Shown in pieces: positions 24,182 to 32,749 of a stretch of DNA of 64,000 nucleotides. Source of the DNA: an uncultured Tateyamaria sp. (lineage in GTDB: Bacteria; Pseudomonadota; Alphaproteobacteria; Rhodobacterales; Rhodobacteraceae); assembly GCF_947503415.1 (NCBI RefSeq), contig NZ_CANNDS010000001.1, positions 1,398,501 to 1,462,500 on the forward strand, written 5' to 3'. Position 1 is the first letter of the stretch. Each line of letters begins with the position of its first letter. Position numbers and translations under genes: made by a program. The notes under the pieces were generated by a model, which searched no databases, was not told the DNA's origin, and saw only the letters and a program-made list of their open reading frames with translations.

Positions 24182-26473
24182 TCAGTATTCTCCAAGAAAA
24201 TCGTTCACTTGCAACAACTGCTCGATCGCATCTCGTGCTTGTCCACTTTCCTCAAGAGCGTCCTGCGTCCGCCCCAACATTCCATCAACGTCCGTCGACA
24301 AATCCAAATTAGCAGATGCTACGTCAACAGCGGCACCCAACACAGGCTCGTTGGTTTCGAGTAAACGCCGCCAGTCTTCGGAAAGCCACGCAGTTTGCCG
24401 CTGACCGTCGTCATCGCCCAACGTCCCGTAAAGCTCGTGGGCTACTTCGTAATCTCCGGACATCTCGCGTGCACGAGCTCGCAACCGATCTGGTTCTTCG
24501 CCTTCAAGACGTCCGAGAAAGGCCATCGCTTCGCGTGGCTTTTCAAGACTCAGAGATACAGTCGCGCGCAGAACTCGATGTTCCTTTGTCGCTGGCATGT
24601 CGGGCCGGGTCGAGAACAGTTCTTCTGCCTCGGTGTAAAAACCAAGACGTGTCAGCCTTTCTGCCAAATGCATCAAGGCGCGGACCGACATGCGATCCGA
24701 GCGCGCTGTCATCGCCGCAAACGCATGTTCCAAAAATGTCGCGTCGTCAGCATTGCGAGCCAGAAGAATGGTTGCGGATGAAAACAGCGTATCCGTAACT
24801 TGAACGTCACTGTTTGAATGCCCATCGGTCATGGCACGAAAAGCTGCATCAAACTGGCCTGACTTGGCGAGCGCCAATACATGCGTCCGTTGCAATTCTT
24901 CACCAAGTGGGTCATTTCGCATCTCGATCGCGTAGGCTTCGACCAGTGTCGCAATGTCTTCTTCGATGTCTTGCTCCGCCTCAAGATGCGTGTCCACGTA
25001 TCTTATCAAGGCTTCGGCTGACTGCTGATCATTGGATGCTACAATTCCTTCCAGCCGAGTCCTTGCTGCTTCAACGTCACCCGTGGCAATCTCAATATCT
25101 GCCTTCACCAGCTCACCTGCAGATGGCAATGGTTCGCTGGTTCGTTCCAACCCACGCAAGGCCGCTGCCGCTGCATCTTGGTCGCCATAGGCCAATAGCT
25201 TTTTGCTCAAATTGGGAGCCAGGAAATGGCGTAGGTGGATCGGCAAACCACTCAACGCCCGGATAGCGGCACTGCTATCGATCGTCGCTGTTGGTTGAAG
25301 GTTTTCAATGGACAATATCGCCCACAGCGCAACGTCCGAGTCGCAATCAACAAAATTTGCCAAATAGCTGTCCTGCCCTGAGAACCCAAACTCCATGATG
25401 CGAGCAATGTCGACCAACGCTCGGTTCTCCGATGCCAGTTTGTGCGACATGAGCAGGACCTGCTGCGCTTCCGCGCCAAAACCGTAGTGCAGATATGTGC
25501 GGGCCAATTCGACAGCAGTCATGGTTTCAAGGGTGTCAAACTCCGAAAACAGCTCTCTGCGCAGTGCTGCAATTGATGCGGCAAAGCCGGCGGGCCCTTC
25601 CCAGTTCTGGACCTGAACTTCGGAAGGGTCGATGCAGCGTGCTCCCGACGATGTTGATGTGGCGAGTGTATTCATCGCTGCATCCGAAACGTCTCTGCTT
25701 GTAGAGATCCGCAGGTTTCCGTTCAGTGGTTCGTTTGATGGGTCAACCGTTTCTGCCGGAGCAGGGACATCAAAAACCCGCGTGTCGATCTGGGGGCGTT
25801 GTAGCCGGTCTGGTATGCTTTCCCATTGGCGGTTGGCACGAAGAATGCCTGTTGTTGCGGCCAGTCCAATGTGTTCTGCCAATTTTTGTTGGGCCTTGTT
25901 GAGGCTATCAGATTGATCCTCGTACTGCGGTTCGATGATCTGGGCGGGCAAAGGAGACGGCGTGACATTTCTGGCCAAATCAAGCTCTGGGACCGCCATC
26001 GGAGCTGGCCGATCAATTGGATCGCTTATTTCGCCGGGTTGAGAAAACTGCAGCTGTTGATCACCAACGAATTGCAAAGCCGTAGTGGAAATTATCGGCT
26101 GGTCATCCTGAAACGGTTGGTCAGTTTCTGCGACATCCACAACAATCATGTTTGGGCCGGATGGGTACACCTGCGCGAGGCAACGGCAGCCAAACTTGAC
26201 GTCCAAGGTTGTGGCATCAGCCTCCACTGCTTCGACATATGTTTGATCAATTCGATCAAAGACGTTCGAGATGTCGAAGCCATCGGCATGGTTGTCTATC
26301 GTGACACGCGCGCCCGACGCACCCTGCTGAACCGTCCAGTTTGTTCCTGAAGGGACATCCAGAACAATGCGGGCGAATGTTGGATGGGCGCCCGAGCGAA
26401 CATTAATTTCGGCCCCGTACGCCATACCCGTCAGAGCCATCGTCAGGCAAAAGGTCGTAAAGATGCCCCTCAT
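24182..26473 (-). CDS. Large periplasmic repeat protein coupled to motA (possible MotC-like motility protein)
   Basis: A 763-residue precursor with a clear signal peptide (cut after MAYG, residue 20). Residues 21-115 form a beta-rich domain (FARIVLDVP, then VTIDNHADGFDISNVFDRI, then MIVVDVAE) that resembles an AMIN-type peptidoglycan- or polymer-binding domain. A Cys96-x-Cys98 pair lies inside it. A Ser/Pro/Gln-rich linker follows. From about 300 to the end the chain is a long run of Ala/Leu/Glu helices of TPR/Sel1-like pattern. The ATG overlaps the motA stop by four bases. MotE, a chaperone for periplasmic MotC in rhizobia, is encoded in the same operon, so a MotC-like role is plausible but inferred. 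Confidence 0.6.
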   Translation of the reverse strand: MRGIFTTFCLTMALTGMAYGAEINVRSGAHPTFARIVLDVPSGTNWTVQQGASGARVTIDNHADGFDISNVFDRIDQTYVEAVEADATTLDVKFGCRCLAQVYPSGPNMIVVDVAETDQPFQDDQPIISTTALQFVGDQQLQFSQPGEISDPIDRPAPMAVPELDLARNVTPSPLPAQIIEPQYEDQSDSLNKAQQKLAEHIGLAATTGILRANRQWESIPDRLQRPQIDTRVFDVPAPAETVDPSNEPLNGNLRISTSRDVSDAAMNTLATSTSSGARCIDPSEVQVQNWEGPAGFAASIAALRRELFSEFDTLETMTAVELARTYLHYGFGAEAQQVLLMSHKLASENRALVDIARIMEFGFSGQDSYLANFVDCDSDVALWAILSIENLQPTATIDSSAAIRALSGLPIHLRHFLAPNLSKKLLAYGDQDAAAAALRGLERTSEPLPSAGELVKADIEIATGDVEAARTRLEGIVASNDQQSAEALIRYVDTHLEAEQDIEEDIATLVEAYAIEMRNDPLGEELQRTHVLALAKSGQFDAAFRAMTDGHSNSDVQVTDTLFSSATILLARNADDATFLEHAFAAMTARSDRMSVRALMHLAERLTRLGFYTEAEELFSTRPDMPATKEHRVLRATVSLSLEKPREAMAFLGRLEGEEPDRLRARAREMSGDYEVAHELYGTLGDDDGQRQTAWLSEDWRRLLETNEPVLGAAVDVASANLDLSTDVDGMLGRTQDALEESGQARDAIEQLLQVNDFLGEY

Positions 26474-27339
26474 GCTGCGTTCTGTTTGACGGTTTTCAAG
26501 GCTTCTTCAAGATCAGAAAACGATGGGCGGCAATGTGACGGTGTGTTCTGTCTTCCGACTTCGATACAGATGTTCGTTGCATGGTTGTGCAGGTTGGCCA
26601 CAAGCACTTCGCGGATCAATTGGTAGAAATGTCCATCTTCTTCGACGACGGCTTTGACTTTGGCGGCGAATGGTCCAACCAACCCGTAGGCAAGGAACAC
26701 CCCCAAGAATGTACCAACAAGGGCGCCACCAATCAGTTTACCCAAAATTTCCGGCGGTTGATCGATCGACGCCATTGTTTTGATCACGCCGAGAACCGCG
26801 GCGACGATGCCCAAGGCAGGCAGACCATCCGCAACAGTCTGGAGGGCATGGCTCGAATGCATCGCATGATGCATGTTTGCGTCCATTCGCTTTTCCAGAA
26901 CTTCTTCGACCTGATGTGGGTCGTCATAGTTCATGGATGCTGAACGCAGGGTGTCACAGATCAGTGCGGTTGCTTCCTGATCAGCAATGATCTTTGGATA
27001 GCGAGAAAAGATCGATGAGCTTGCCGGATCTTCAATATGTTCTTCAATTGCCACAGGGTTTTGACGCGCCAATCTGATCAATTCGAAAAGCAGGCAAAGC
27101 AGTTCTTTGTAATCATCGTGCGCCCATTTGGGACCCTTGAAGACCTTACCAAGGTCTTTAATCGTATGCTTGATTTCTGCCATCGAGTTGCTGATCAGAA
27201 AAGCGCCGATTGCGGCGCCAATAATCATCGTCATTTCGAACGGTAGCGATTTCAAGATGATTCCCATCTTGCCGCCGGCTGCCAAATACCCGCCGAACAC
27301 CATCACGAAAATAGTCACAATGCCGATGATTCCGATCAC
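26470..27339 (-). CDS. motA: Flagellar stator protein MotA
   Basis: A 289-residue protein with four membrane segments. IIGIVTIFVMVFGGYLAAGGKMGIILKSLPFEMTMIIGAAIGAFL opens it. The cytoplasmic loop includes RYPKIIADQEATALICDTLRSASMNYDDPHQVEEVLEKRMDANMH. The last pair has ALQTVADGLPALGIVAAVLGVIKTMASIDQPPEILGKLIGGALVGTFLGVFLAYGLVGPFA, a very typical MotA end. It conducts ions with MotB, encoded 11 kb away. Operon order is fliL, DUF6468-like, motE, motA, periplasmic protein. Confidence 0.96.
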   Translation of the reverse strand: MIGIIGIVTIFVMVFGGYLAAGGKMGIILKSLPFEMTMIIGAAIGAFLISNSMAEIKHTIKDLGKVFKGPKWAHDDYKELLCLLFELIRLARQNPVAIEEHIEDPASSSIFSRYPKIIADQEATALICDTLRSASMNYDDPHQVEEVLEKRMDANMHHAMHSSHALQTVADGLPALGIVAAVLGVIKTMASIDQPPEILGKLIGGALVGTFLGVFLAYGLVGPFAAKVKAVVEEDGHFYQLIREVLVANLHNHATNICIEVGRQNTPSHCRPSFSDLEEALKTVKQNAA

Positions 27340-27407
27340 GTCGCGATTCCCTCAATTCGTTCAGATGGGAAGATTGCAGACAGCGGTTAATAAAGCCTCA
27401 CATCCCG

Positions 27408-28010
27408 TCAGTTTTTGGGGGCGCGTGCATTTCGACCTGCCAAAATGGCACTTATTGAATATGCGGATTGCGGCTCAAGGCCCGCCATAATCTTGGCAGC
27501 AGCTGCAGGTTCCATACGGCCAAGAAAGCCTGCTGCAAAAGCCGGCTCCATCGCTTCAAAAAGAGCCGATGCGTCCTTGGGCTTCATGTTTTCGTAGACG
27601 GTCGTGAGTTTCACCAGGTCGTCTTCAGCCGCAGTTTGCGCAATGGAAAGGGTCTGGCGGAGACGCTGTTCTGCCGATTCGAGCGCCACGAGCCGGCGCT
27701 CCACCTCCCGCTGTGCGACATCCAGTGCTTTGGTCCGCGCAGCGAGTTGATCTTCACGCGCGACCACGCGTTCTTCCCGCGCACGTAAGGCGTCAAGAAG
27801 CGGCTTGATGTCGGGCTCTGATGTGGTCTCGGTCTTGACGTCGGAACGTTCGATTCCGAGGGGCAGGGAAAACCCGGCAGCCAGATCAACATCGGCCAGC
27901 GCGGAATTTGCACCGACGGCAAGTCGGAGGAGTGCGGAACTGGCAAGCAAGCCAACGAGGAGCGCAATTGAACCCCGATTGGCAATGGAACGTTTGCGTT
28001 TTGTTTTCAT
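27408..28010 (-). CDS. motE: MotE family protein (periplasmic motility chaperone)
   Basis: A 200-residue protein. It has an N-terminal signal/anchor (IALLVGLLASSALLRLAVG), a coiled coil of about 70-130 (LRAREERVVAREDQLAARTKALDVAQREVERR), and a C-terminal MgtE-N-like module ENMKPKDASALFEAMEPAFAAGFLGRMEPAAAAKIMAGLEP. This order defines MotE. In Sinorhizobium, MotE acts as a chaperone for the periplasmic motility protein MotC. Its stop is followed by motA after 68 bp, and its start overlaps the upstream gene by one base. Confidence 0.85.
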   Translation of the reverse strand: MKTKRKRSIANRGSIALLVGLLASSALLRLAVGANSALADVDLAAGFSLPLGIERSDVKTETTSEPDIKPLLDALRAREERVVAREDQLAARTKALDVAQREVERRLVALESAEQRLRQTLSIAQTAAEDDLVKLTTVYENMKPKDASALFEAMEPAFAAGFLGRMEPAAAAKIMAGLEPQSAYSISAILAGRNARAPKN

Positions 28011-28378
28011 TACCTTACTCCAGAGGCGCGGCGCGTGAAAATTGGTTCACTGGGTTCCTGCGAAGGCGGAGGCGACGGCCTTTCAGGTGCCGGTTCCGGA
28101 ACGTCGTGCAGGGCGGCCATTTGCAATTCCAGACGGCGCGCCATCTCGGTTGCGCGCTGCGTTGTGTCATTCAGCGTCTCTGCGGATTCGGCCGCAGTTC
28201 TCTGCGCGGCCTCGAGGGTTTTTGTCAGGTCGTCCACTTGCGCGGACAAGACAGCCACGGCGCCGCCAACCCCTTTTTCAAGATTGTTGAAGCGGCTCAG
28301 TCGGCGTCCAAGGACGAAGCAGTAAAAGCCTGCGCCCAAGGCGCCCGCGGCCAGCAAGATATCAGCTACGAGGTCCAT
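28010..28378 (-). CDS. DUF6468-like small membrane protein of flagellar motor operons
   Basis: A 122-residue protein: one N-terminal membrane segment (ILLAAGALGAGFYCFVLGRRLSRF), then a coiled coil (about 33-90, AVAVLSAQVDDLTKTLEAAQRTAAESAETL), then a Pro/Glu-rich tail. Similar small proteins sit between fliL and motE or fliM in alphaproteobacterial motor operons. I recognise the layout but know no function. It may tether or scaffold motor components at the inner membrane. It starts ten bases after fliL ends. Confidence 0.65.
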   Translation of the reverse strand: MDLVADILLAAGALGAGFYCFVLGRRLSRFNNLEKGVGGAVAVLSAQVDDLTKTLEAAQRTAAESAETLNDTTQRATEMARRLELQMAALHDVPEPAPERPSPPPSQEPSEPIFTRRASGVR

Positions 28379-28388
28379 TTATTCACCA

Positions 28389-28877
28389 TCAGGTTAGAAC
28401 GAATTCCATGATGAGCAGGTCATTCACCCGCCCAGGTCCAGTTACGATCTGTACGCGTCTCAGCATTTGAGCCCGCAATCGAGTCAGCGCCGCCGGGCTC
28501 TCGATGTCCCGCGTTTCAAGCGCGCGTAGATATCCGTTCAACACGTCGACAACGCGGGGAAGGATCGACTCGACGTCAGATGCATATTCAGCCGGGACCT
28601 CCAATTGCGCGCGAAACCGGAGATGGCGCCCTTGCGTACTGGGAGTGAGGGAAATCACCATCGGTTCCACTTCGACAAATGAAACGTCGGGCAAATCGCC
28701 GGGTGCCGCGATCTCCATATCCTTGCCACCGCTTGATTCGGGGGCGAGTATCATGCCGGAGAATGTGGCGTAAAAACCGCCACCTGCACCAAGGAGCAGA
28801 GCCAATAACCCAAGTATGAGTGGCATTTTCGAGGATTTCGGGACCTCTTCCGGTGTATCGATTGCTGCGTCTGTCAT
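28389..28877 (-). CDS. fliL: Flagellar basal-body-associated protein FliL
   Basis: A 162-residue single-pass protein with short cytoplasmic N-terminus, membrane segment MPLILGLLALLLGAGGGFYATF (about 18-39), and a periplasmic FliL domain. That domain includes FVEVEPMVISLTPSTQGRHLRFRAQLEV and ends RRVQIVTGPGRVNDLLIMEFVLT. FliL rings surround MotB and strengthen the stator. I chose the ATG at 28877 (MTDAAIDTPEE) with AGGA five bases upstream rather than one at 28916. First gene of the stator operon, divergent from fliF. Confidence 0.88.
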   Translation of the reverse strand: MTDAAIDTPEEVPKSSKMPLILGLLALLLGAGGGFYATFSGMILAPESSGGKDMEIAAPGDLPDVSFVEVEPMVISLTPSTQGRHLRFRAQLEVPAEYASDVESILPRVVDVLNGYLRALETRDIESPAALTRLRAQMLRRVQIVTGPGRVNDLLIMEFVLT

Positions 28878-28923
28878 TTGAGTCCTGATCAAAATTGTCG
28901 AAATCAGAATTGCCACAGATCAA

Positions 28924-28938
28924 CTAACCGATTGTTAA
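28924..28938. promoter_or_regulatory. CtrA-like site between fliL and fliF
   Basis: CTAA-CCGATTG-TTAA, read on the minus strand as TTAA-N7-TTAG, is one base from the TTAA-N7-TTAA core bound by the cell-cycle and motility regulator CtrA in alphaproteobacteria. It sits in the 121-bp divergent promoter region. Short degenerate sites occur by chance, so this is tentative. Confidence 0.35.
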
Positions 28939-28998
28939 GGCTGTTCGGTCATTGCTGTCACAACGTCGAGCAGAACGCGCGACACGACGGAGGCAATT

Positions 28999-30618
28999 GT
29001 GCAGCAATTTCTAAATGTCTGGATGGGCCTTGATATCAAGCGCCAGATCACGGTCGTAGTGGCAACAGTGGCAATGTTTCTAGCGATCCTTGCCATGTCT
29101 CGGGCCGTTACAGCGCCCACCATGACCCTGCTATACGCGGGTCTGGAAAATGGCGCAGCAGGTGACGTTGTCCGATCGCTTGAGCAAAGCGGTGTCGCAT
29201 TCGAGGTGCGCGGTGGTTCCATTTTTGTCGATGCAAAGGATCGTGATCAATTGCGCCTGACGCTGGCCAGCGAAGGGCTGCCTGCGAACAGCAATCGTGG
29301 ATATGAACTGTTGGACAATTTGTCCGGCTTCGGAACGACATCACAGATGTTCGATGCAGCCTATTGGCGTGCAAAAGAGGGCGAACTGGCGCGGACCGTT
29401 GTATCCAGCCCGCATGTCGCAATGGCGCGTGTGCATATCGCATCCACGGGATCCAATCCGTTTCAACGCTCTGTGACGCCAACGGCATCTGTATCGATCA
29501 CCCCGAACGGCGCGGAATTGTCGGCACAGCAGGCGAAAGCGATTCGATTCCTTGTGGCTTCTGCTGTTGCAGGGCTATCTGCCGATGATGTTGCCGTCAT
29601 CGATGCCAATGGCGCATTGATCGGAGCGGCGGACGACGCGGTGCCGTCCAGCGGGGCGGACGACAAGGCTCAAATGCTGCGCGAGCGTGTGGAAAGACTG
29701 CTTGAAGCCCGCGTGGGACCGGGCAACGCCATCGTGGAAGTGAGTGTGGATACGGTCACTGAAACAGAGGAAATCAGAGAGCGGCGGTTTGATCCGCAAG
29801 AACGCGTCGTCATCAGCACCGATACCGAGGAACGGTCAAGCACGTCCAGCGAAGCTGGGAACGGCGACGTCACGGTCGCGTCCAATCTGCCCGACGGGGA
29901 GGGCGCAGGAGGCGACAGCGCGTCCTCGCAAAACTCTGAAACCAGAGAACGCATCAACTATGAGGTGTCGGAAACCGAGCGGGCCATTGTGAAGGCGGCC
30001 GGGGCCATCCGGCGCGTGACGGTCGCGGTTCTTGTCAACGAAGCGATCAGCACGAACGGAGAAGAAGCGCAAACTGCTCAGCGGTCCCCGGAGGAGCTGG
30101 ATGCGCTCCGAGAATTGGTGGCCTCCGCAGTTGGCTTTGATGAGACTCGCGGTGACGTGATTACCATCAAGGCGATGGAGTTGCAGTCGGTGCTCCCTCA
30201 GGGGACAGTCGCCGAAACATCCATTTTTGATCAGTTTCATATCGACGTGATGTCGGCGATCCAAATGGCCATTCTTGCCGTTGTTACGCTGATACTCGGT
30301 CTCTTCGTTGTCAGGCCTGTATTGTCACGTGCACCAGGCAACAGTGGCGACCTTGCTGCGCTGCCACCCGCCGGAACCATGGAATTGCCGGGGCTGGCCG
30401 CACCCGCAGCGGGCGAAGACGCTTCGTTCCCGGATATCGAGATGAGTGCGGCACCCGACCTTTTGCCTGACTTGCCTGCCATGGACTACGAGGGCGCGGG
30501 ATCTGGTGAGAACGCATTGTCTGCCGACCCAGTTGATCGCCTCCGCGAAATGATTGGTGAGAGACAGGAGGAGACTGTGGAAATCCTGCGCAGTTGGCTT
30601 GAAGAGGAGCGCGCGTAA
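28999..30618 (+). CDS. fliF: MS-ring protein FliF
   Basis: A 539-residue protein. Its first membrane segment is ITVVVATVAMFLAILAMSRAV. The ring-building motifs are LYAGLENGAAGDVVRSLEQSGVAFEVRGGSIFV and LDNLSGFGTTSQMFDAAYWRAKEGELARTV. The second membrane segment is AIQMAILAVVTLILGLFVVRPVL near residue 420. The C-terminal tail ends DRLREMIGERQEETVEILRSWLEEERA, the FliG-binding type of end. The start is GTG at 28999 with GGAGG five bases upstream. It opens the fliF-fliH-fliN-fliP operon. Although the FliG-binding tail is kept, no fliG follows here. Confidence 0.95.
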   Translation: MQQFLNVWMGLDIKRQITVVVATVAMFLAILAMSRAVTAPTMTLLYAGLENGAAGDVVRSLEQSGVAFEVRGGSIFVDAKDRDQLRLTLASEGLPANSNRGYELLDNLSGFGTTSQMFDAAYWRAKEGELARTVVSSPHVAMARVHIASTGSNPFQRSVTPTASVSITPNGAELSAQQAKAIRFLVASAVAGLSADDVAVIDANGALIGAADDAVPSSGADDKAQMLRERVERLLEARVGPGNAIVEVSVDTVTETEEIRERRFDPQERVVISTDTEERSSTSSEAGNGDVTVASNLPDGEGAGGDSASSQNSETRERINYEVSETERAIVKAAGAIRRVTVAVLVNEAISTNGEEAQTAQRSPEELDALRELVASAVGFDETRGDVITIKAMELQSVLPQGTVAETSIFDQFHIDVMSAIQMAILAVVTLILGLFVVRPVLSRAPGNSGDLAALPPAGTMELPGLAAPAAGEDASFPDIEMSAAPDLLPDLPAMDYEGAGSGENALSADPVDRLREMIGERQEETVEILRSWLEEERA

Positions 30619-31217
30619 TGGCCGTTTCGCATTTATTCGAAGACTTTGGAAATGCCAAACCTCTCGCGAACACAGCGGCATGTCTACCGGTCGAAGATGT
30701 CGAGGATCAAAAGCTCGAAGCCTTCGAGAGCGGGTATCAGGCCGGTTGGGACGATGCTGTCGCCGCTCAGACCGAGACTTCGTCGTTTGTTTCCAGTGGC
30801 TTGGCAAGCAGCCTGCAGAACGCATCATTTGAGTATCACGAACTGCGTGCAACGCTTAACACGTCTGTCGAAACGATTCTCGAGCGTGTGACGGATGTCA
30901 TTCTGCCTCAAATTGCGCAGATGAGCCTTGGCGCCCATGTGCGCGAAAAGGTGCAGGCGCTCGTGCGTGACAGTTTGGACCGGCAAATTGAAATTGTTGT
31001 CGCACCAGAAAGCGAAACGGCGGTTCGAACAGCGCTGGATGACGATCCGCCCAAGCCTTTTGTGATCATAGAAGATGACTTGCTTGCACCCAGTCAGGTT
31101 GTGCTGCGGTTGGAACGCGGAGAGGTGGAACTGCACCTCGATCGGGCCATCTCGGACATCTCCGAAGCAATCGCATCCTATTTTGAAACTCAACTGAATG
31201 AGGTGGAAGATGTCTGA
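30618..31217 (+). CDS. fliH: FliH-like flagellar export ATPase regulator
   Basis: A 199-residue protein. The Glu/Ala-rich N-terminal half includes AFESGYQAGWDDAVAAQTE, a FliH-like GYxxGxxxA pattern. The C-terminal half, ILPQIAQMSLGAHVREKVQALVRDSL and VVLRLERGEVELHLDRAISDISEAI, follows FliH/V-ATPase E topology. It would dimerise and hold FliI near the C ring. It overlaps fliF by one base and fliN by eight. Sequence similarity in this family is low, so position carries part of the call. Confidence 0.75.
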   Translation: MAVSHLFEDFGNAKPLANTAACLPVEDVEDQKLEAFESGYQAGWDDAVAAQTETSSFVSSGLASSLQNASFEYHELRATLNTSVETILERVTDVILPQIAQMSLGAHVREKVQALVRDSLDRQIEIVVAPESETAVRTALDDDPPKPFVIIEDDLLAPSQVVLRLERGEVELHLDRAISDISEAIASYFETQLNEVEDV

Positions 31218-31503
31218 TATTCCCTCAACCAAAACGCTCGCGTCTGATACTCACAACCCCTTCACCGCTGTGCCGATTGAAATCACGGTGTCGGTCGGAA
31301 AGGCGCGGCCCCTCGTTCGCGATTTGGTGATGTTGGGCTCGAACGCGGTTCTCACTCTGGACAAAAGAGTGGATGACCCTGTCGATCTGTTCGTAGGTGA
31401 CAAATTGATTGCCCGCGGCACGCTTGAAGAGGCCGAAGACGGGGATGACGGCCAGCTTGTGGTCCGTTTGACAGAGATTCTCGACCTCGGTGCAGGTCTG
31501 TAA
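31210..31503 (+). CDS. fliN: C-ring switch protein FliN
   Basis: A 97-residue protein whose second half is the SpoA (surface presentation of antigens) domain: FTAVPIEITVSVGKARPLVRDLVMLGSNAVLTLDKRVDDPVDLFVGDKLIARGTLEEAE. FliN forms the base of the C ring, binds FliH and recruits the export ATPase. I chose the ATG at 31210 behind GAGGTGGAAG; it overlaps the fliH end by eight bases. Its stop overlaps or touches the fliP start. Confidence 0.92.
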   Translation: MSDIPSTKTLASDTHNPFTAVPIEITVSVGKARPLVRDLVMLGSNAVLTLDKRVDDPVDLFVGDKLIARGTLEEAEDGDDGQLVVRLTEILDLGAGL

Positions 31504-31507
31504 TCAA

Positions 31508-32233
31508 GTGTCAGTGAGAGCAGTATGCATTTGTATCGCTCTGTTGGTTCCGGCCGCCGCCGGCGCACAGGACATTGCGATTTCGTTGGGGGATGAAACG
31601 TCCCTCAGCGCGCGAACGCTCCAACTGATTGCTTTGATCACCGTCCTTAGCCTGGCGCCCGGGCTTGCAATCATGGTGACCTGCTTTCCGTTTCTGGTCA
31701 CGGTTCTCTCCATCTTGCGGCAGGCAATCGGCTTGCAGCAATCCCCGCCAAACATGTTGATCGTCAGCCTCGCACTGTTCCTGACTTACTTCATAATGGA
31801 GCCGGTGTTCACCGAAGCGTGGACAAACGGATTGCAGCCACTTGTGGAAGAGCAAATCGGCCCGGAGGCCGCATTCGTGCGAACGCTCGAGCCGTTTCGC
31901 GGCTTCATGGCCGCTCGCCTGGACAGCGATACATTTTCTGCGATGGCGGATCTCAGGCCGGACACGCGCGGCGCAATCCTTGAGCCGGATGCACCACTGT
32001 CTGTTCTGATCCCAAGCTTTCTTTTGTCGGAAATCTCTCGAGCTTTCCAAATCGGTTTTCTCATTTTCCTCCCATTCCTCATTATTGATTTGGTCGCTGC
32101 TGCGGTCCTGATGAGCATGGGCATGATGATGGTGCCGCCAGCGATCGTTTCGCTGCCATTCAAGTTGGCTTTCTTCGTCATTGCCGATGGATGGAGCTTG
32201 ATAGCTGGCAGCTTGGTACGCAGTTACTTCTGA
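31508..32233 (+). CDS. fliP: Flagellar export gate protein FliP
   Basis: About 241 residues. A signal peptide (ICIALLVPAAAGA, cut before QDIAIS) precedes four membrane segments. SLAPGLAIMVTCFPFLVTVLSILRQAIGLQQSPPNMLIVSLALFLTYFIM and FLIFLPFLIIDLVAAAVLMSMGMMMVPPAIVSLPFKLAFFV are FliP family blocks. With FliQ and FliR it makes the export pore. The start is uncertain: GTGs lie at 31490, 31508 and 31514. I prefer 31508, four bases after the fliN stop. No terminator is visible downstream. Confidence 0.9.
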   Translation: MSVRAVCICIALLVPAAAGAQDIAISLGDETSLSARTLQLIALITVLSLAPGLAIMVTCFPFLVTVLSILRQAIGLQQSPPNMLIVSLALFLTYFIMEPVFTEAWTNGLQPLVEEQIGPEAAFVRTLEPFRGFMAARLDSDTFSAMADLRPDTRGAILEPDAPLSVLIPSFLLSEISRAFQIGFLIFLPFLIIDLVAAAVLMSMGMMMVPPAIVSLPFKLAFFVIADGWSLIAGSLVRSYF

Positions 32234-32749
32234 AGCACGTTTAGACGACCGATACAGCAAGTGTAGCCGCTGATCGGGGATCTTTGGTTCAACGATCGCA
32301 CCCAGTTACAATTTGTAGGCAGTTCTTCTGGCTTCCGAACACAGGTTCGATGCAATGGCTCCGTTTGTGACACCGAATTGTCCGGTGCATGGAGACACTG
32401 TCCCGCACGTGGAGTTAAGGGCTACGCTAACTGTCTGCTTCGGCACTGTGAGTCAGCGCATTTCTGTGCCATCGCTCAGAGCAGACACTTGAAGCCCCAC
32501 AAACTGTTCAGAAGGATTTCACGCCGGTATTCCAATGAACAAACGATTGGACTGCCCACTTGAGGGCTGCCAGTTCACTTGCCGCCGTAGAATTCCTAAC
32601 CGGAAGGCGCGCCGCATACCTTGAGCGGCGGGCAAGGTTCCATGATTGCGGAATACAGACCGGCCAGAAACAAAGTGGAGTATCCGAATTTGCGCTCTCT
32701 CTGGAATTACAGACGCCGATGAAGGAGGAGCGTTCATACTTACTTCGGA
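32234..32749. other. 516-bp gene-free gap between convergent fliP and flgI
   Basis: No reading frame here has a plausible start, ribosome site and composition; the longest candidates are under 85 codons with unlike-protein composition. No T-run terminator or repeat is obvious. Gaps between convergent genes elsewhere in this compact cluster are under 150 bp, so this may be the remnant of a lost gene or an unrecognised RNA. Confidence 0.5.

Noticed and set aside
32535-32624. Short frame beginning MNKRLDCPLEGCQFTC in the fliP/flgI gap
   Set aside because: Thirty codons, no ribosome site, odd composition.
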